This document shows, one piece after another, positions 20,228 to 28,780 of a stretch of DNA of 64,000 bases. The notes under the pieces were generated by a model. The model had not been told where the DNA came from and did no database searches. It saw only the letters and a program-made list of their open reading frames with translations. The stretch is from Allobosea sp. 67-29 (lineage in GTDB: Bacteria > Pseudomonadota > Alphaproteobacteria > Rhizobiales > Beijerinckiaceae): the NCBI RefSeq assembly GCF_001898115.1, contig NZ_MKSQ01000005.1, forward strand, positions 124,001-188,000, given 5' to 3'. Position 1 is the stretch's first letter. Every line of letters starts with the position of its first letter. A program made the position numbers and the translations under genes.

Positions 20228-20317
20228 AATCCTCCGGCGTGCGTGTCGAGTTTGCAAGCCCCTCGCACCGGAACTGCCTCACTCTCGCCGACAACAGCAC
20301 GATCAGGAGGATGCAGG

Positions 20318-21427
20318 ATGGGTCCCTTTCCGCATGATGCCCCAAAGGCCACGATCAGCGCGGCCAACCCGGCCGGCACCGACGGTTTCGAGTTCGTCGA
20401 GTTCGCCCACCCCGAGCCCGCGAAGCTCGACACCCTGTTCCGGCAGATGGGCTTCGTGCCGGTCGCCCGGCACCGGACCAGGGACATCACCCTCTACCGC
20501 CAGGGCGACATCAATTATCTGCTGAACCGCGAGCCGGACAGCCACGCCTCCCGCTTCGTCGCCGCGCACGGGCCCTGCGCCCCGGCGATGGCCTGGCGGG
20601 TGGTCGACGCGCAGCAGGCGCTGAAGCGCGCGCTCGATCTCGGTGCCCGGGAATATACCGGGCCCGGCAAATCGCTCGACGTGCCCGCGGTCATCGGCAT
20701 CGGCGGCTCGCTGCTGTACTTCATCGACACCTATGGCGAGGCGGGCTCGGCCTATGATGCCGAGTTCGAGTGGCTCGGCGAGCCCAACCCGAAGCCCGCC
20801 GGTTTCGGCTTCTTCTACCTCGATCATCTCACGCACAACGTGGTGCGCGGGAACATGGATACCTGGTACAAATTCTACCACGACACCTTCAATTTCCGCG
20901 AGATCCGCTATTTCGACATCGCTGGGAAGATGACCGGGCTGACCAGCAGGGCGCTGACCTCGCCGGACGGCAAGATCCGCATCCCGATCAACGAGAGCGC
21001 CGACGACCACAGCCAGATCGAGGAATATCTGCGCGAGTACAAGGGCGAAGGCATCCAGCACATCGCCATCGCCACCAACGACATCTATGCCGGCACCGAC
21101 GCCATCGCCGCGGCCGGCCTCGAATTCATGCCCGGCCCGCCCGACATCTACTACGAGAAATCCAAAAGCCGGGTGAAGGGCCATCAGGAGCCGCTCGACC
21201 GGCTGCGCAAGCGCGGCATCCTGATCGATGGCGAGGGCGTGGTCGGCGGCGGCGAGACCCGCGTGCTGCTGCAGATCTTCTCCAAGACGGTGATCGGGCC
21301 GATCTTCTTCGAGTTCATCCAGCGCAAGGGCGATGACGGCTTCGGAGAGGGCAATTTCAAGGCTCTGTTCGAATCGATCGAGGAGGACCAGATCCGGCGC
21401 GGCGTGCTCAAGAGCACGGCGGCATGA
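20318..21427 (+). CDS. hppD: 4-hydroxyphenylpyruvate dioxygenase
   Basis: An Fe(II) dioxygenase that converts 4-hydroxyphenylpyruvate to homogentisate, feeding HmgA. The protein is 369 residues, with two vicinal-oxygen-chelate domains. The iron ligands appear in FFYLDHLTHNVVRG (first His), GIQHIAIATNDIY (second His) and GPIFFEFIQRKGDDGFGEGN (Glu). The start at 20318 follows AGGAGG with seven bases of spacing; an ATG at 20311 is in another frame. It is divergent from the lrp gene and followed 16 bases later by a small Rieske protein gene. With maiA, fahA and hmgA the tyrosine pathway in this window is complete from the keto acid on. Confidence 0.96.
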   Translation: MGPFPHDAPKATISAANPAGTDGFEFVEFAHPEPAKLDTLFRQMGFVPVARHRTRDITLYRQGDINYLLNREPDSHASRFVAAHGPCAPAMAWRVVDAQQALKRALDLGAREYTGPGKSLDVPAVIGIGGSLLYFIDTYGEAGSAYDAEFEWLGEPNPKPAGFGFFYLDHLTHNVVRGNMDTWYKFYHDTFNFREIRYFDIAGKMTGLTSRALTSPDGKIRIPINESADDHSQIEEYLREYKGEGIQHIAIATNDIYAGTDAIAAAGLEFMPGPPDIYYEKSKSRVKGHQEPLDRLRKRGILIDGEGVVGGGETRVLLQIFSKTVIGPIFFEFIQRKGDDGFGEGNFKALFESIEEDQIRRGVLKSTAA

Positions 21428-21443
21428 GCGCGTCCGCTCGTCG

Positions 21444-21812
21444 ATGAACGATGCCTGGCGCGATTATTCCAGCGCACCTCCGGCAGGTGCGCCGGTCTGC
21501 GAATCCGGTCTTGTCGGCGAAGGGGCGGCGCGCTGCCTGACGGTCGAGTCGGCCGCGGGCGCCTTCCCGCTCCTGCTTCTGCGGCGCGGCGGGGTGTTGC
21601 GCGCCTATGTCAACGCCTGCCCGCACCAGTACCTGCCGCTCGACTATCGTTCCGGCAACGTCCTGTCGGCGGACGGGACAAGGCTGCTGTGCTCGGCCCA
21701 TGGCGCCGTCTTCGATGCGGCGACCGGCGGTTGCCTGTCCGGCGACACGGCCGACGGACTCGATCCGGTGCCGGTGGTCGAGAGCGAAGGGCTGATCCGC
21801 ATCGCAGGCTGA
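21444..21812 (+). CDS. small Rieske [2Fe-2S] ferredoxin-like protein
   Basis: A 122-residue single-domain Rieske protein. The cluster ligands are Cys59 and His61 in ACPHQYLPLDY, and Cys83 and His86 in LLCSAHGAVFD, the standard CxH and CxxH pair. There is no signal peptide or oxygenase domain, so it resembles the free ferredoxin of an aromatic oxygenase. It directly follows hppD, yet HppD itself needs no ferredoxin. It could serve another enzyme or protect the HppD iron; the pairing is worth testing. The ATG at 21444 is the only good start after the hppD stop. Confidence 0.85.
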   Translation: MNDAWRDYSSAPPAGAPVCESGLVGEGAARCLTVESAAGAFPLLLLRRGGVLRAYVNACPHQYLPLDYRSGNVLSADGTRLLCSAHGAVFDAATGGCLSGDTADGLDPVPVVESEGLIRIAG

Positions 21813-21844
21813 ACGCCGCGCCCGCGGCCGGCGCGCGCCGCCGT

Positions 21845-22459
21845 TCAGCTCCGGGTCGCGATCGCGGCGGCGGCGCCGATCATCAAGCCGCCGGTCGTCC
21901 GGTTGATCCAGCGCATCGCGCGCGGACTGGCGACGAGCCGCCGCGCCCGGTCGGCCGCATAGGCATAGGCCATCAGCGTCCCCGTGATGATCGGCATGAT
22001 CAGCGCCGCGACTTCGACGAAGGAGAGCGGGGTCAGGGCGTTGAGATCGATCACCAGCGGCAGGATCGAGAGGAAGAAGACCATCACCTTCGGGTTGCCC
22101 AGCGTCAGCGCGATGCCGCCGAGGAAAAGGCGGCCGCCCTCGCCGCGAGCCGCAGCCGGGGCAACCGGTGCGTCCGAGGGCGCGGTCCAGGCCTTGAAGG
22201 CGAGGTAAAGGAGATAAGCGCAGCCGGCATATTTGATCGCGACGAACACGCCGTGGAAGCTCTGCATCAGCACGCTGAGGCCCAGCGCCGTCAGCGTGAA
22301 CCAGACGAGATCGCCCGCGACGATGCCGGCCAGGAAGGGCAGCGAGCGCCGGAAGCCCGAGGACAGCGAACGCGCGACCAGGGCCGCGATCGCCGGCCCC
22401 GGCGAGGCGACGGCGAGGAAATAGACGCCCGCGAACAGGGCAAGGCTGGACATGTCCAT
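21845..22459 (-). CDS. LysE/RhtB-family exporter
   Basis: An inner-membrane amino-acid exporter of 204 residues with about six hydrophobic segments. The start LALFAGVYFLAVASPGPAIA includes the family's SPGPA motif, followed by AGIVAGDLVWFTLTALGLS and YAGCAYLLYLAFKAW. Family members export lysine, homoserine, threonine or related compounds; the substrate here is unknown. It sits tail-to-tail with the Rieske gene and 76 bases from the recF 3' end, at the edge between the catabolic block and the replication genes. MDMSS or MSS could be the true start; I use the longer one. Confidence 0.87.
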   Translation of the reverse strand: MDMSSLALFAGVYFLAVASPGPAIAALVARSLSSGFRRSLPFLAGIVAGDLVWFTLTALGLSVLMQSFHGVFVAIKYAGCAYLLYLAFKAWTAPSDAPVAPAAARGEGGRLFLGGIALTLGNPKVMVFFLSILPLVIDLNALTPLSFVEVAALIMPIITGTLMAYAYAADRARRLVASPRAMRWINRTTGGLMIGAAAAIATRS

Positions 22460-22535
22460 GGAAAGGCTCCGAGACTGCCCGCGAGACTAGCAGGAACGCC
22501 GGCAGGCGTCCCATCGCAAGCCGTGGCCTGACCGA

Positions 22536-23681
22536 TCAATCGAGCGGATCGATCCGCCCCGGCGTCACCGCGAAACGCTGCGCGCCGGCCGGCAGATCGC
22601 CGAACAGGGCGGCGTCCGCGCCGGTCATCCAGACTTGGCAGCCGAGCTCCGTCAGTGCTTCGTAGAGCGCCGCGCGCCGGCGCGGGTCGAGATGGGCGGC
22701 GACCTCGTCGAGCAGGACGAGCGGCGCGATGCCGCTCATCGCCGCGACCAGCCGGGCATGGGCGAGCACGAGGCCGATCAGCAGCGCCTTCTGTTCCCCG
22801 GTCGAGCCCTGGCCGGCGGGAATGTCCTTCGGACCGTGCCGGACTTCGAGATCAGAAGCCTGCGGCCCGGCCAAACTGCGCCCGGCGGCTCGGTCGCGAT
22901 GGCGGTTCTCGCGCAGCAACTCGCGATAGGCGTCCTCGGCATCGACGGCCGGCAGCCGCGCGACCAGAGCGTCGATCTCGCCCGAAAGCGCGATATCCGC
23001 ATAGGGGAAGGGCGAGGCCTCGTCGCGCGTCTCGGCGATGATGGCAGAGAGCCGCGCCACGGTCTCGGCGCGCGCGGCGGCAACCGCGACGCCGAGCTCG
23101 GCGACCTCGCGCTCGACCGCGTCGAGCCATTGCCCTTGATTGGGGCTCTCTTCCAGGATGCGGTTGCGCGAGCGCAGCGCCCGCTCCAGCGCATTCGAGC
23201 GCGTGGCGTGGCTCGGGTCGATCGCCAGCACCAGCCGGTCGAGGAAGCGGCGGCGGTCACCGGCAGCGCCCCGGAACAGCCCGTCGAGATCCGGCGTCAG
23301 CCAGACCACGCGCAGATAATCGCTGAACGCGAGCGCCGAGCCGACAGTGGCTCCGTCGACCCGGGCGAGCCGTGGCCGGCGCCCCTCGGGATCGAGCGGG
23401 CCGAGGCCGATGCCGAGCCGGCCGGCATCCTCTGCGAGCGTGATCGAGGCGGCGAAGGAACCGTCGCCGCCGTGCCGGGCCATGCTCGCGAGTTCGGCCC
23501 GGCGCAGGCCCCGCCCGGGCGTGAACAGCGAGAGCGCTTCGAGGATGTTGGTCTTGCCGGCCCCGTTCTCGCCGATCAGCGCAACGATTTGGCCCTCGAC
23601 CGGGAGATCGAGGGCCTCGTACGAACGGAAATCCTGCAGGATCAGGCGCGCGACGGCGGCCATGGCCGCGGGATCAGACAC
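22536..23681 (-). CDS. recF: DNA replication and repair protein RecF
   Basis: An SMC-like ATPase of 381 residues that helps load RecA at single-stranded gaps. Walker A is GENGAGKTNILEALS (38-52), the signature is GQGSTGEQKALLIGLVLAHA and Walker B is PLVLLDEVAAHLD. The start given is a GTG at 23681 that overlaps the dnaN stop by eight bases; an ATG at 23663 (MAAVARLILQD) is an equally good choice and would shorten the protein by six residues. The order dnaA-dnaN-recF is conserved, but gyrB, which often follows recF, is displaced here. Confidence 0.95.
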   Translation of the reverse strand: MSDPAAMAAVARLILQDFRSYEALDLPVEGQIVALIGENGAGKTNILEALSLFTPGRGLRRAELASMARHGGDGSFAASITLAEDAGRLGIGLGPLDPEGRRPRLARVDGATVGSALAFSDYLRVVWLTPDLDGLFRGAAGDRRRFLDRLVLAIDPSHATRSNALERALRSRNRILEESPNQGQWLDAVEREVAELGVAVAAARAETVARLSAIIAETRDEASPFPYADIALSGEIDALVARLPAVDAEDAYRELLRENRHRDRAAGRSLAGPQASDLEVRHGPKDIPAGQGSTGEQKALLIGLVLAHARLVAAMSGIAPLVLLDEVAAHLDPRRRAALYEALTELGCQVWMTGADAALFGDLPAGAQRFAVTPGRIDPLD

Positions 23682-24789
23682 GCATCGGCATCAGCACGTA
23701 CAGCGCGGAGGCGCCTTCGCGATCCTGGATCACGGTCGGCGAACCGGGATCGGCGAGCTTCAGCAGCGCGGTATCGCCGTCGAGCTGGGCGGCGATGTCC
23801 ATCAGGTAACGTGCGTTGAAGCCGATATCGAGCGGGCTCGCCTCGTAGTCGACCTCGATCTCCTCGGTCGCGGAGCCCGAATCCGGGTTGGTGACGGAGA
23901 GCGTCATGCGCCCGTCCGCCATGGAGAGCTTCACCGCGCGGCCGCGCTCCGAGGAGATCGTCGAGACGCGGTCGACGCTAGCCGCGAAATCGCCCCTGTC
24001 GACGGTGAGCCGCTTGTCGTTGCCGCTGGGAATGACGCGCTGGTAGTCGGGGAAGGTGCCGTCGATCAGCTTCGAGGTCAGCACCACATTGGCGGTGGCG
24101 ACGCGGATCTTCGAACCCGAAAGCTCGACCGCGACCTCGCTCTCGCCGTCTTCGAGCAGCTTCTGGATCTCCGCCACGGCCTTGCGCGGGACGATCACGC
24201 CCGGCATGCCGGCCGAGCCCTGCGGCGCGGCGGTGTCGACGCGCGCGAGCCGATGCCCGTCGGTCGCGACCGCCCGCAGCACCGGCCGGCCGTCGACGTC
24301 GATGGTGTGGAGATAGATGCCGTTGAGATAATAGCGCGTCTCCTCGGTCGAGATCGCGAACTGCGTCTTGTCGATCAGGCGCTTGAGCTCGCCGGCCGGC
24401 AGCACGAAGCGATGCGCCATCTCGCCGGCGGTGATGTCCGGGAAATCGCTTTCCGGCAGGGTCTGGAGCTGGAAGCGCGATCGGCCCGAGCGCAGTACCA
24501 GCCCGGTGTCGCCGGTGGTCTCGAGCGAGACCTGGGCCCCGTCCGGCAGCTTGCGGACGATGTCGTAGAGGGTGTGGGCGGGAACGGTCGTCGCGCCGGG
24601 CTCGGTCACCTCGGCGGGAATCGTCTCCACCACCTCGATATCGAGGTCGGTCGCCTTGAGGCGCAGGCCGCCTTCAGCGGCCCCGAGCAGCAGGTTCGAC
24701 AGGATCGGGATCGTGTTGCGGCGCTCCACAACGCGATGGACGTGCCCGAGCGACTTGAGCAGCGTGGAACGTTCGACCGTGACCTTCAT
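23674..24789 (-). CDS. dnaN: DNA polymerase III beta sliding clamp
   Basis: The ring-shaped processivity clamp, 371 residues in three similar domains. The start MKVTVERSTLLKSLGHVHRV and RRNTIPILSNLLL are typical, as is the C-terminal NARYLMDIAAQL with the peptide-binding end VLMPMRV. It is 155 bases downstream of dnaA in the same direction and overlaps recF by eight bases. Confidence 0.97.
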   Translation of the reverse strand: MKVTVERSTLLKSLGHVHRVVERRNTIPILSNLLLGAAEGGLRLKATDLDIEVVETIPAEVTEPGATTVPAHTLYDIVRKLPDGAQVSLETTGDTGLVLRSGRSRFQLQTLPESDFPDITAGEMAHRFVLPAGELKRLIDKTQFAISTEETRYYLNGIYLHTIDVDGRPVLRAVATDGHRLARVDTAAPQGSAGMPGVIVPRKAVAEIQKLLEDGESEVAVELSGSKIRVATANVVLTSKLIDGTFPDYQRVIPSGNDKRLTVDRGDFAASVDRVSTISSERGRAVKLSMADGRMTLSVTNPDSGSATEEIEVDYEASPLDIGFNARYLMDIAAQLDGDTALLKLADPGSPTVIQDREGASALYVLMPMRV

Positions 24790-24815
24790 GATTGTCTAGT
24801 CTTCTGGCGCTGGCC

Positions 24816-24837
24816 GCCCGCGCGCAAGCGCGCGGGC
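24816..24837 (-). other. GC hairpin in the dnaA-dnaN gap
   Basis: GCCCGCGCG and CGCGCGGGC pair perfectly over nine bases around CAAG, 27 bases upstream of the dnaN ATG. There is no T-run on either side. It could end some dnaA transcripts or shape the dnaN leader. Confidence 0.4.
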
Positions 24838-24944
24838 CGAATGAATGGCCAGCGACATTGCCGGACGCCAGCCGGGTGCGCAAGCCTGCCCACCCCGGCA
24901 ACCACAAGCAATTGAAAGATCAGGGGGGAACGGGCCTGTGCCGC

Positions 24945-26465
24945 TCACTCCTGCAGCATGCGCTTCAGCAGATCGACCTCCTCGTGCAGCGAGCGGTCCT
25001 CGCTGATCGCCTTCTCGATCTTGCGTACGGCGTGCAGCACCGTGGTGTGGTCGCGCCCGCCGAAGCGGCGTCCGATCTCGGGCAGGGAGCGCGGCGTCAG
25101 CGCCTTCGACAGATACATCGCGATCTGCCGCGGCTTCACCACCGCCGCGGTGCGGCGCTCCGAGAGGATGTCGGCGCGGCTGACATTGTAGCGCGTCGCC
25201 ACGAGCTTCTGGATGTCCTCGATCTTGACCCGGCGCGGCTCGCGCGTCCGGACGAGGTCACGGATCGCCGCTTCCGCGGTCTCCAGCGTCACGAGCTGGC
25301 CGGAGAGGGTGGCGTGCGCCAGCAGCCGGTTGGCGGCGCCGTCGAGGTCGCGACCATTGGTCGCGACGACACGGGCGACATAGGCGACCACGTCGGGGCT
25401 GACCTGGAAGTTGGGATGGGCGCCCTGCAGGGCCTCCAGCCGGGTCGCCAGGATCTTGCCGCGCAAGGCTTCGTCGAGCTCGCCGACTTCGACGACGAGG
25501 CCGCCGCCGAGCCGCGAGCGGATGCGCTCGTCGAGAGCCTCGAGCTCGCCGGCGAGGCGGTCGCCGGCGACGACGATCTGCTTGCCGGCGTCGAGCAGCG
25601 CATTGATGGTGTGGCCGAACTCCTGCTGGATCGACTTGCCCTGGATGAACTGCACGTCGTCGACGACGAGCAGGTCGATGCCGCGCAGCTTCTCCTTGAA
25701 GGCCAGCGCCGTCTGCGACTTCAGCGCCGCGACGAAGCCGTACATGAAGCGATCCGCCGTGAAATAGGCGACGCGCTTGCCGAGCCGGCGCGCCTCCTGC
25801 GCGATCGCCTGCAGCAGATGCGTCTTGCCCAGCCCGACTCCGGCATGGAGATAGAGCGGATTATAGGGGCTCTGGCCGGCAGGCGCCGCGGCGATACGCT
25901 CGGCGGCGGCGAAGGCGAGCTGGTTCGACTTGCCGACGACGAAGCTCTGGAAGCTCATCCGCTTGTCCAGCGTCGTGCCGCAAACGTCGACGGGCTCCGC
26001 TTCGCCGCCCTGCGCGCTCGCGGGAACGAGCTTTGCGGCATCGGCCGGAATCGCCGCCGCCGGCGCTGCCGCGCGGCTGCGGATCACGGCTTCCGCCAGG
26101 GGCGCCGGCGCGGCATCGCGCGACGCCTGGCGAACGGAGAGCAGCACGCCGCTCGGCGCCGGCAGCTCGGCGATGCAGTTTACCCGCAGCCGCTCGGCGT
26201 AATGGGCTTCGAGCCAGCTCTTGAGGAAGCGCGTGGGGACCGTGAGATAGGCCACGCCCCCGACGATGCCGGCGAGCTCGAGGCGGGCGAACCAGCTCGA
26301 GAAGACATCCTCGCCCAATTCGGCACGCAGCCGGCGCCGTACGCGCTCCCAGGCCTCCTGGACCGTCCTGTCGTCCGCACTGACCGTTCCGGCCTCCTCA
26401 GCGGCAATCGTTACCACCACCGGTGCCGTCTCGACCACATCTCCGATTTCCTGCCGCTCGAACAT
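24945..26465 (-). CDS. dnaA: chromosomal replication initiator protein DnaA
   Basis: The origin-binding AAA+ initiator, 506 residues. Domain I (WERVRRRLRAELGEDVFSSW) is followed by an Ala/Pro-rich linker (about 115-160). The ATPase domain has Walker A GVGLGKTH (209-216) and Walker B LLVVDDVQFIQGK. Domain IV has the DNA-binding GRDHTTVLHAVRKIE near 470. It is transcribed away from rpsT, and the 774-base gap between them is its regulatory region. The ATG at 26465 gives the usual alphaproteobacterial start. Confidence 0.97.
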   Translation of the reverse strand: MFERQEIGDVVETAPVVVTIAAEEAGTVSADDRTVQEAWERVRRRLRAELGEDVFSSWFARLELAGIVGGVAYLTVPTRFLKSWLEAHYAERLRVNCIAELPAPSGVLLSVRQASRDAAPAPLAEAVIRSRAAAPAAAIPADAAKLVPASAQGGEAEPVDVCGTTLDKRMSFQSFVVGKSNQLAFAAAERIAAAPAGQSPYNPLYLHAGVGLGKTHLLQAIAQEARRLGKRVAYFTADRFMYGFVAALKSQTALAFKEKLRGIDLLVVDDVQFIQGKSIQQEFGHTINALLDAGKQIVVAGDRLAGELEALDERIRSRLGGGLVVEVGELDEALRGKILATRLEALQGAHPNFQVSPDVVAYVARVVATNGRDLDGAANRLLAHATLSGQLVTLETAEAAIRDLVRTREPRRVKIEDIQKLVATRYNVSRADILSERRTAAVVKPRQIAMYLSKALTPRSLPEIGRRFGGRDHTTVLHAVRKIEKAISEDRSLHEEVDLLKRMLQE

Positions 26466-27183
26466 CTATGGCCCCATTCGCTCTCAAATGATCACGCCTT
26501 CGGCAGGGCGGTCGCAGCAGCGGCCGCCTGTCCCGGCGTTGTTGTCCGGTCAAAAAGGATCCCGGCCCGACAGGCGCCTCCGCCCGACGGGACTTCAGAT
26601 CCCTGTCCTGTCGATTACGCTTGGAAGGCCCGCCGCTGGCTGGAGTTGCCCTTCATCTCGGTACTGAAGACAAAGAGCGACATTCTCCAACCTCCCTGGT
26701 CGCGAGCCCAAACACCGATAATCTATGGAAACCGCCGCCGCGTTCATTGCTGTCCGCCGGGCGATGAAGAGACCTTACAGGGCGGCCTCGAAGCGCTGCA
26801 ACACCCCGGTCAGCCGGCTTCGGAGCGGGGCGGCTTCCTCGCGCCGGATCAGGCCGGAGGGTGGAGCCGCAATTGGTTGGGGAACTTAATCTTTTCTTTA
26901 CGGCCGCCCGGGGCCTCCGGCCCGAATCTTTTTTTTCGGAAGGGCCGGGCGGCTGCCGCGGAGTCGCCACGATTCCATATCGGCAAAATCCTTTGCCTGC
27001 TAAGATGATGATAAATAATGCTTTTCCATGCGCGGCGGACTCCCTCTGACGGGGCGATCTCGCGCCCTGAAAGCCGCCCCGGAGTCAAGTCCGTAAAGGC
27101 GTGGAAAGATTGCCGAATCGGCTTGCCGAAGCGATTTCAATCGTCATGTGCCGAGTTGCAACAGCGGCTGCGAAGCCAACGAA
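26466..27183. other. long dnaA upstream region, no gene seen
   Basis: These 718 bases hold no credible protein gene. They include AT-richer patches at about 26870-26905, 26935 and 26990-27025 in an otherwise GC-rich window. A CtrA-like box lies at 26886-26900. I found no clear 9-base DnaA box of the TTATCCACA type by eye; only loose resemblances such as CTTTCCACG on the minus strand near 27100. It is the dnaA promoter region and a possible but unproven part of the chromosomal origin. Confidence 0.6.
26886..26900. promoter_or_regulatory. candidate CtrA box upstream of dnaA
   Basis: TTAA-TCTTTTC-TTTA differs by one base from the CtrA consensus TTAA-N7-TTAA. It lies 421 bases upstream of the dnaA ATG in an AT-richer patch. 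CtrA controls replication in Caulobacter by binding such sites near the origin. Confidence 0.45.
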
Positions 27184-27208
27184 AAAGCCCGGCACGAGGC
27201 CGGGCTTT
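27184..27208 (-). terminator. rpsT intrinsic terminator
   Basis: On the minus strand AAAGCCCGGC and GCCGGGCTTT form a perfect ten-base stem around a five-base loop, running on into TTTTTC. It lies about 30 bases after the rpsT stop and would insulate the dnaA promoter region from rpsT transcription. Confidence 0.85.
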
Positions 27209-27239
27209 CTAAAGGTGTAATACCAATTGAGAAGGCGGC

Positions 27240-27506
27240 TCAGGAAGCCAGCGCGCCGATCCGATGGGCGAGGCGCGACACCTTGCGGGAGGCGGTGTTC
27301 TTGTGAACCACGCCCTTCTGCGCGGCGCGCATGATCTCGGGCTGAGCGGCCTTCAGGGCCTCGGCCGCGGCGGCCTTGTTGCCCGAGGCGATCGCCTCCT
27401 CGACCTTGCGCAGGAAGGTGCGCATGCGCGAGCGGCGGTTCCTGTTGACCTCGGTGCGCCGTGCGATCTTCCGCGTGGCCTTCTTGGCCGACGTCGTATT
27501 GGCCAT
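27240..27506 (-). CDS. rpsT: 30S ribosomal protein S20
   Basis: A small basic ribosomal protein of 88 residues that binds 16S rRNA. The start [39 protein letters not shown] and the end [14 protein letters not shown] are typical of S20. It is a single-gene transcript with a strong promoter about 120 bases upstream and a clear terminator downstream. The location next to dnaA is conserved in Rhizobiales. Confidence 0.97.
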   Translation of the reverse strand: MANTTSAKKATRKIARRTEVNRNRRSRMRTFLRKVEEAIASGNKAAAAEALKAAQPEIMRAAQKGVVHKNTASRKVSRLAHRIGALAS

Positions 27507-27627
27507 CGAAACGTCCTCGTCCTCATTACGGCCCGTCGCCTGGCGTTGAGCCGGCGGTCCTGGCCGCTACCTTGCTGGAAACACGTGAGCGGCGGCCGAG
27601 CTTGCGCGGGCCGCCGCGAGTGGTGGG

Positions 27628-27656
27628 GCTATAGTCGCTTGCGCGCGCGCCGTCAA
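27628..27656 (-). promoter_or_regulatory. rpsT promoter
   Basis: On the minus strand TTGACG (27651-27656) and TATAGC (27628-27633) are separated by exactly 17 bases, about 120 bases upstream of the rpsT ATG. It is one of the two best sigma-70-type promoters I see in the window. Confidence 0.65.
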
Positions 27657-27687
27657 CGCGGAATCCGCATGTGGCTCGCCGTCGGGC

Positions 27688-28671
27688 TCAGGGAGCGGGC
27701 GCGATGAAGCGCGCGAAGCTCGCCAGATCGACATTCCCGCCCGACAGGACGACGCCGACGCGCCGGCTCTCGACCGGGATCGCGCCGCTGAAGGCCGCCG
27801 CCGCCGCGAGGCAGCCGGTCGGCTCGACCACGAGCTTCATGCGCTCCGCGAAGAAACGCATCGCATCGACCAGCGCGGCGTCGCTCACCGTGACGATGTC
27901 CTCGACCTCGCGCTGGATGATCGGGAAGGTGAGATTGCCGAGGAAGGCGGTCTGTGCCCCGTCGGCGATGGTCTTGGGCACGCCGATCGTCACGATCTCG
28001 CCCTTGCGCAGCGATTGCTGCCCGTCATTGCCGGCCTCCGGCTCGACGCCGAAGATGTGGCAGGCGGGATTGAGCGCCTTCGCCGCCAGGCAGGCGCCGG
28101 CCAGCAGCCCGCCGCCGCCGAGCGGCACGATCAGGATGTCGAACGGGCCGGCATCCTCGATCAGCTCCTTCGTCGCGGTGCCCTGGCCGGCGATGACATC
28201 GGGGTGGTCATAGGGCGGGATGACCGTCAGCCCGCGCTCGGCGGCGAGCCGGTCGCCGATGGCGAGCCGGTCCTCGGTGTAGCGGTCATAGCGCACGATC
28301 TGCCCGCCATAGCCTTCCGTCGCCGCGACCTTCGCGGCCGGCGCGTCGTTGGGCATGATGATGGTGGTCGGCACGCCCAGAAGCTGGCCGGCATAGGCGA
28401 TGGCCTGGGCATGGTTGCCGGAGGAGAAGGTGACGACGCCGGCCTTCTTCTGCTCAGGGCCGAGCGAGGCGATGGCATTATAACCGCCGCGGAACTTGAA
28501 GGCGCCCATGCGCTGCAGGTTCTCGGGCTTGAAGACGAGGCTGGCTTGCGTCCGCCGGTTGGCGGTGGCCGAGCTCATCGCCGGGGTGTGGTGGGCGACG
28601 CCCCTGAGCCGTTCGGCCGCGGCCTCGACATCGGCATAGGTCGGAAGGGACGGTCCGGTCTGGGCGTTCAT
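27688..28671 (-). CDS. serine/threonine dehydratase-family PLP enzyme
   Basis: A fold-type II PLP enzyme of 327 residues. The PLP lysine is Lys59 in RMGAFKFRGG; SSGNHAQAIAYAGQ binds substrate and VPLGGGGLLAG binds the cofactor phosphate. There is no C-terminal ACT domain, so it is the short catabolic type: threonine deaminase, serine racemase or 3-hydroxyaspartate ammonia-lyase cannot be separated by eye. It lies between rpsT and the enoyl-CoA hydratase gene. The product of threonine deamination is 2-oxobutanoate with ammonia. Confidence 0.87.
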   Translation of the reverse strand: MNAQTGPSLPTYADVEAAAERLRGVAHHTPAMSSATANRRTQASLVFKPENLQRMGAFKFRGGYNAIASLGPEQKKAGVVTFSSGNHAQAIAYAGQLLGVPTTIIMPNDAPAAKVAATEGYGGQIVRYDRYTEDRLAIGDRLAAERGLTVIPPYDHPDVIAGQGTATKELIEDAGPFDILIVPLGGGGLLAGACLAAKALNPACHIFGVEPEAGNDGQQSLRKGEIVTIGVPKTIADGAQTAFLGNLTFPIIQREVEDIVTVSDAALVDAMRFFAERMKLVVEPTGCLAAAAAFSGAIPVESRRVGVVLSGGNVDLASFARFIAPAP

Positions 28672-28780
28672 CGCGGGAAATCCTGCTGGCGAAAGACGAG
28701 GGCTATCTGCCAGCAGGAGCGTCGTTCCATCAAGGCGGCGGCGCTCGACACCGCCATGCGGCAGGCGGTGGCCTGTCGGC

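Noticed and set aside
24792..27008. A 738-codon open frame on the plus strand across dnaA and its upstream region
   Set aside because: Mostly antisense to dnaA; composition is typical of shadow frames and no start signal is visible.
26466..27183. A complete oriC with DnaA boxes
   Set aside because: No canonical DnaA box was found by eye; only AT-rich patches and a CtrA-like box, so I report a possible origin region as a question only.
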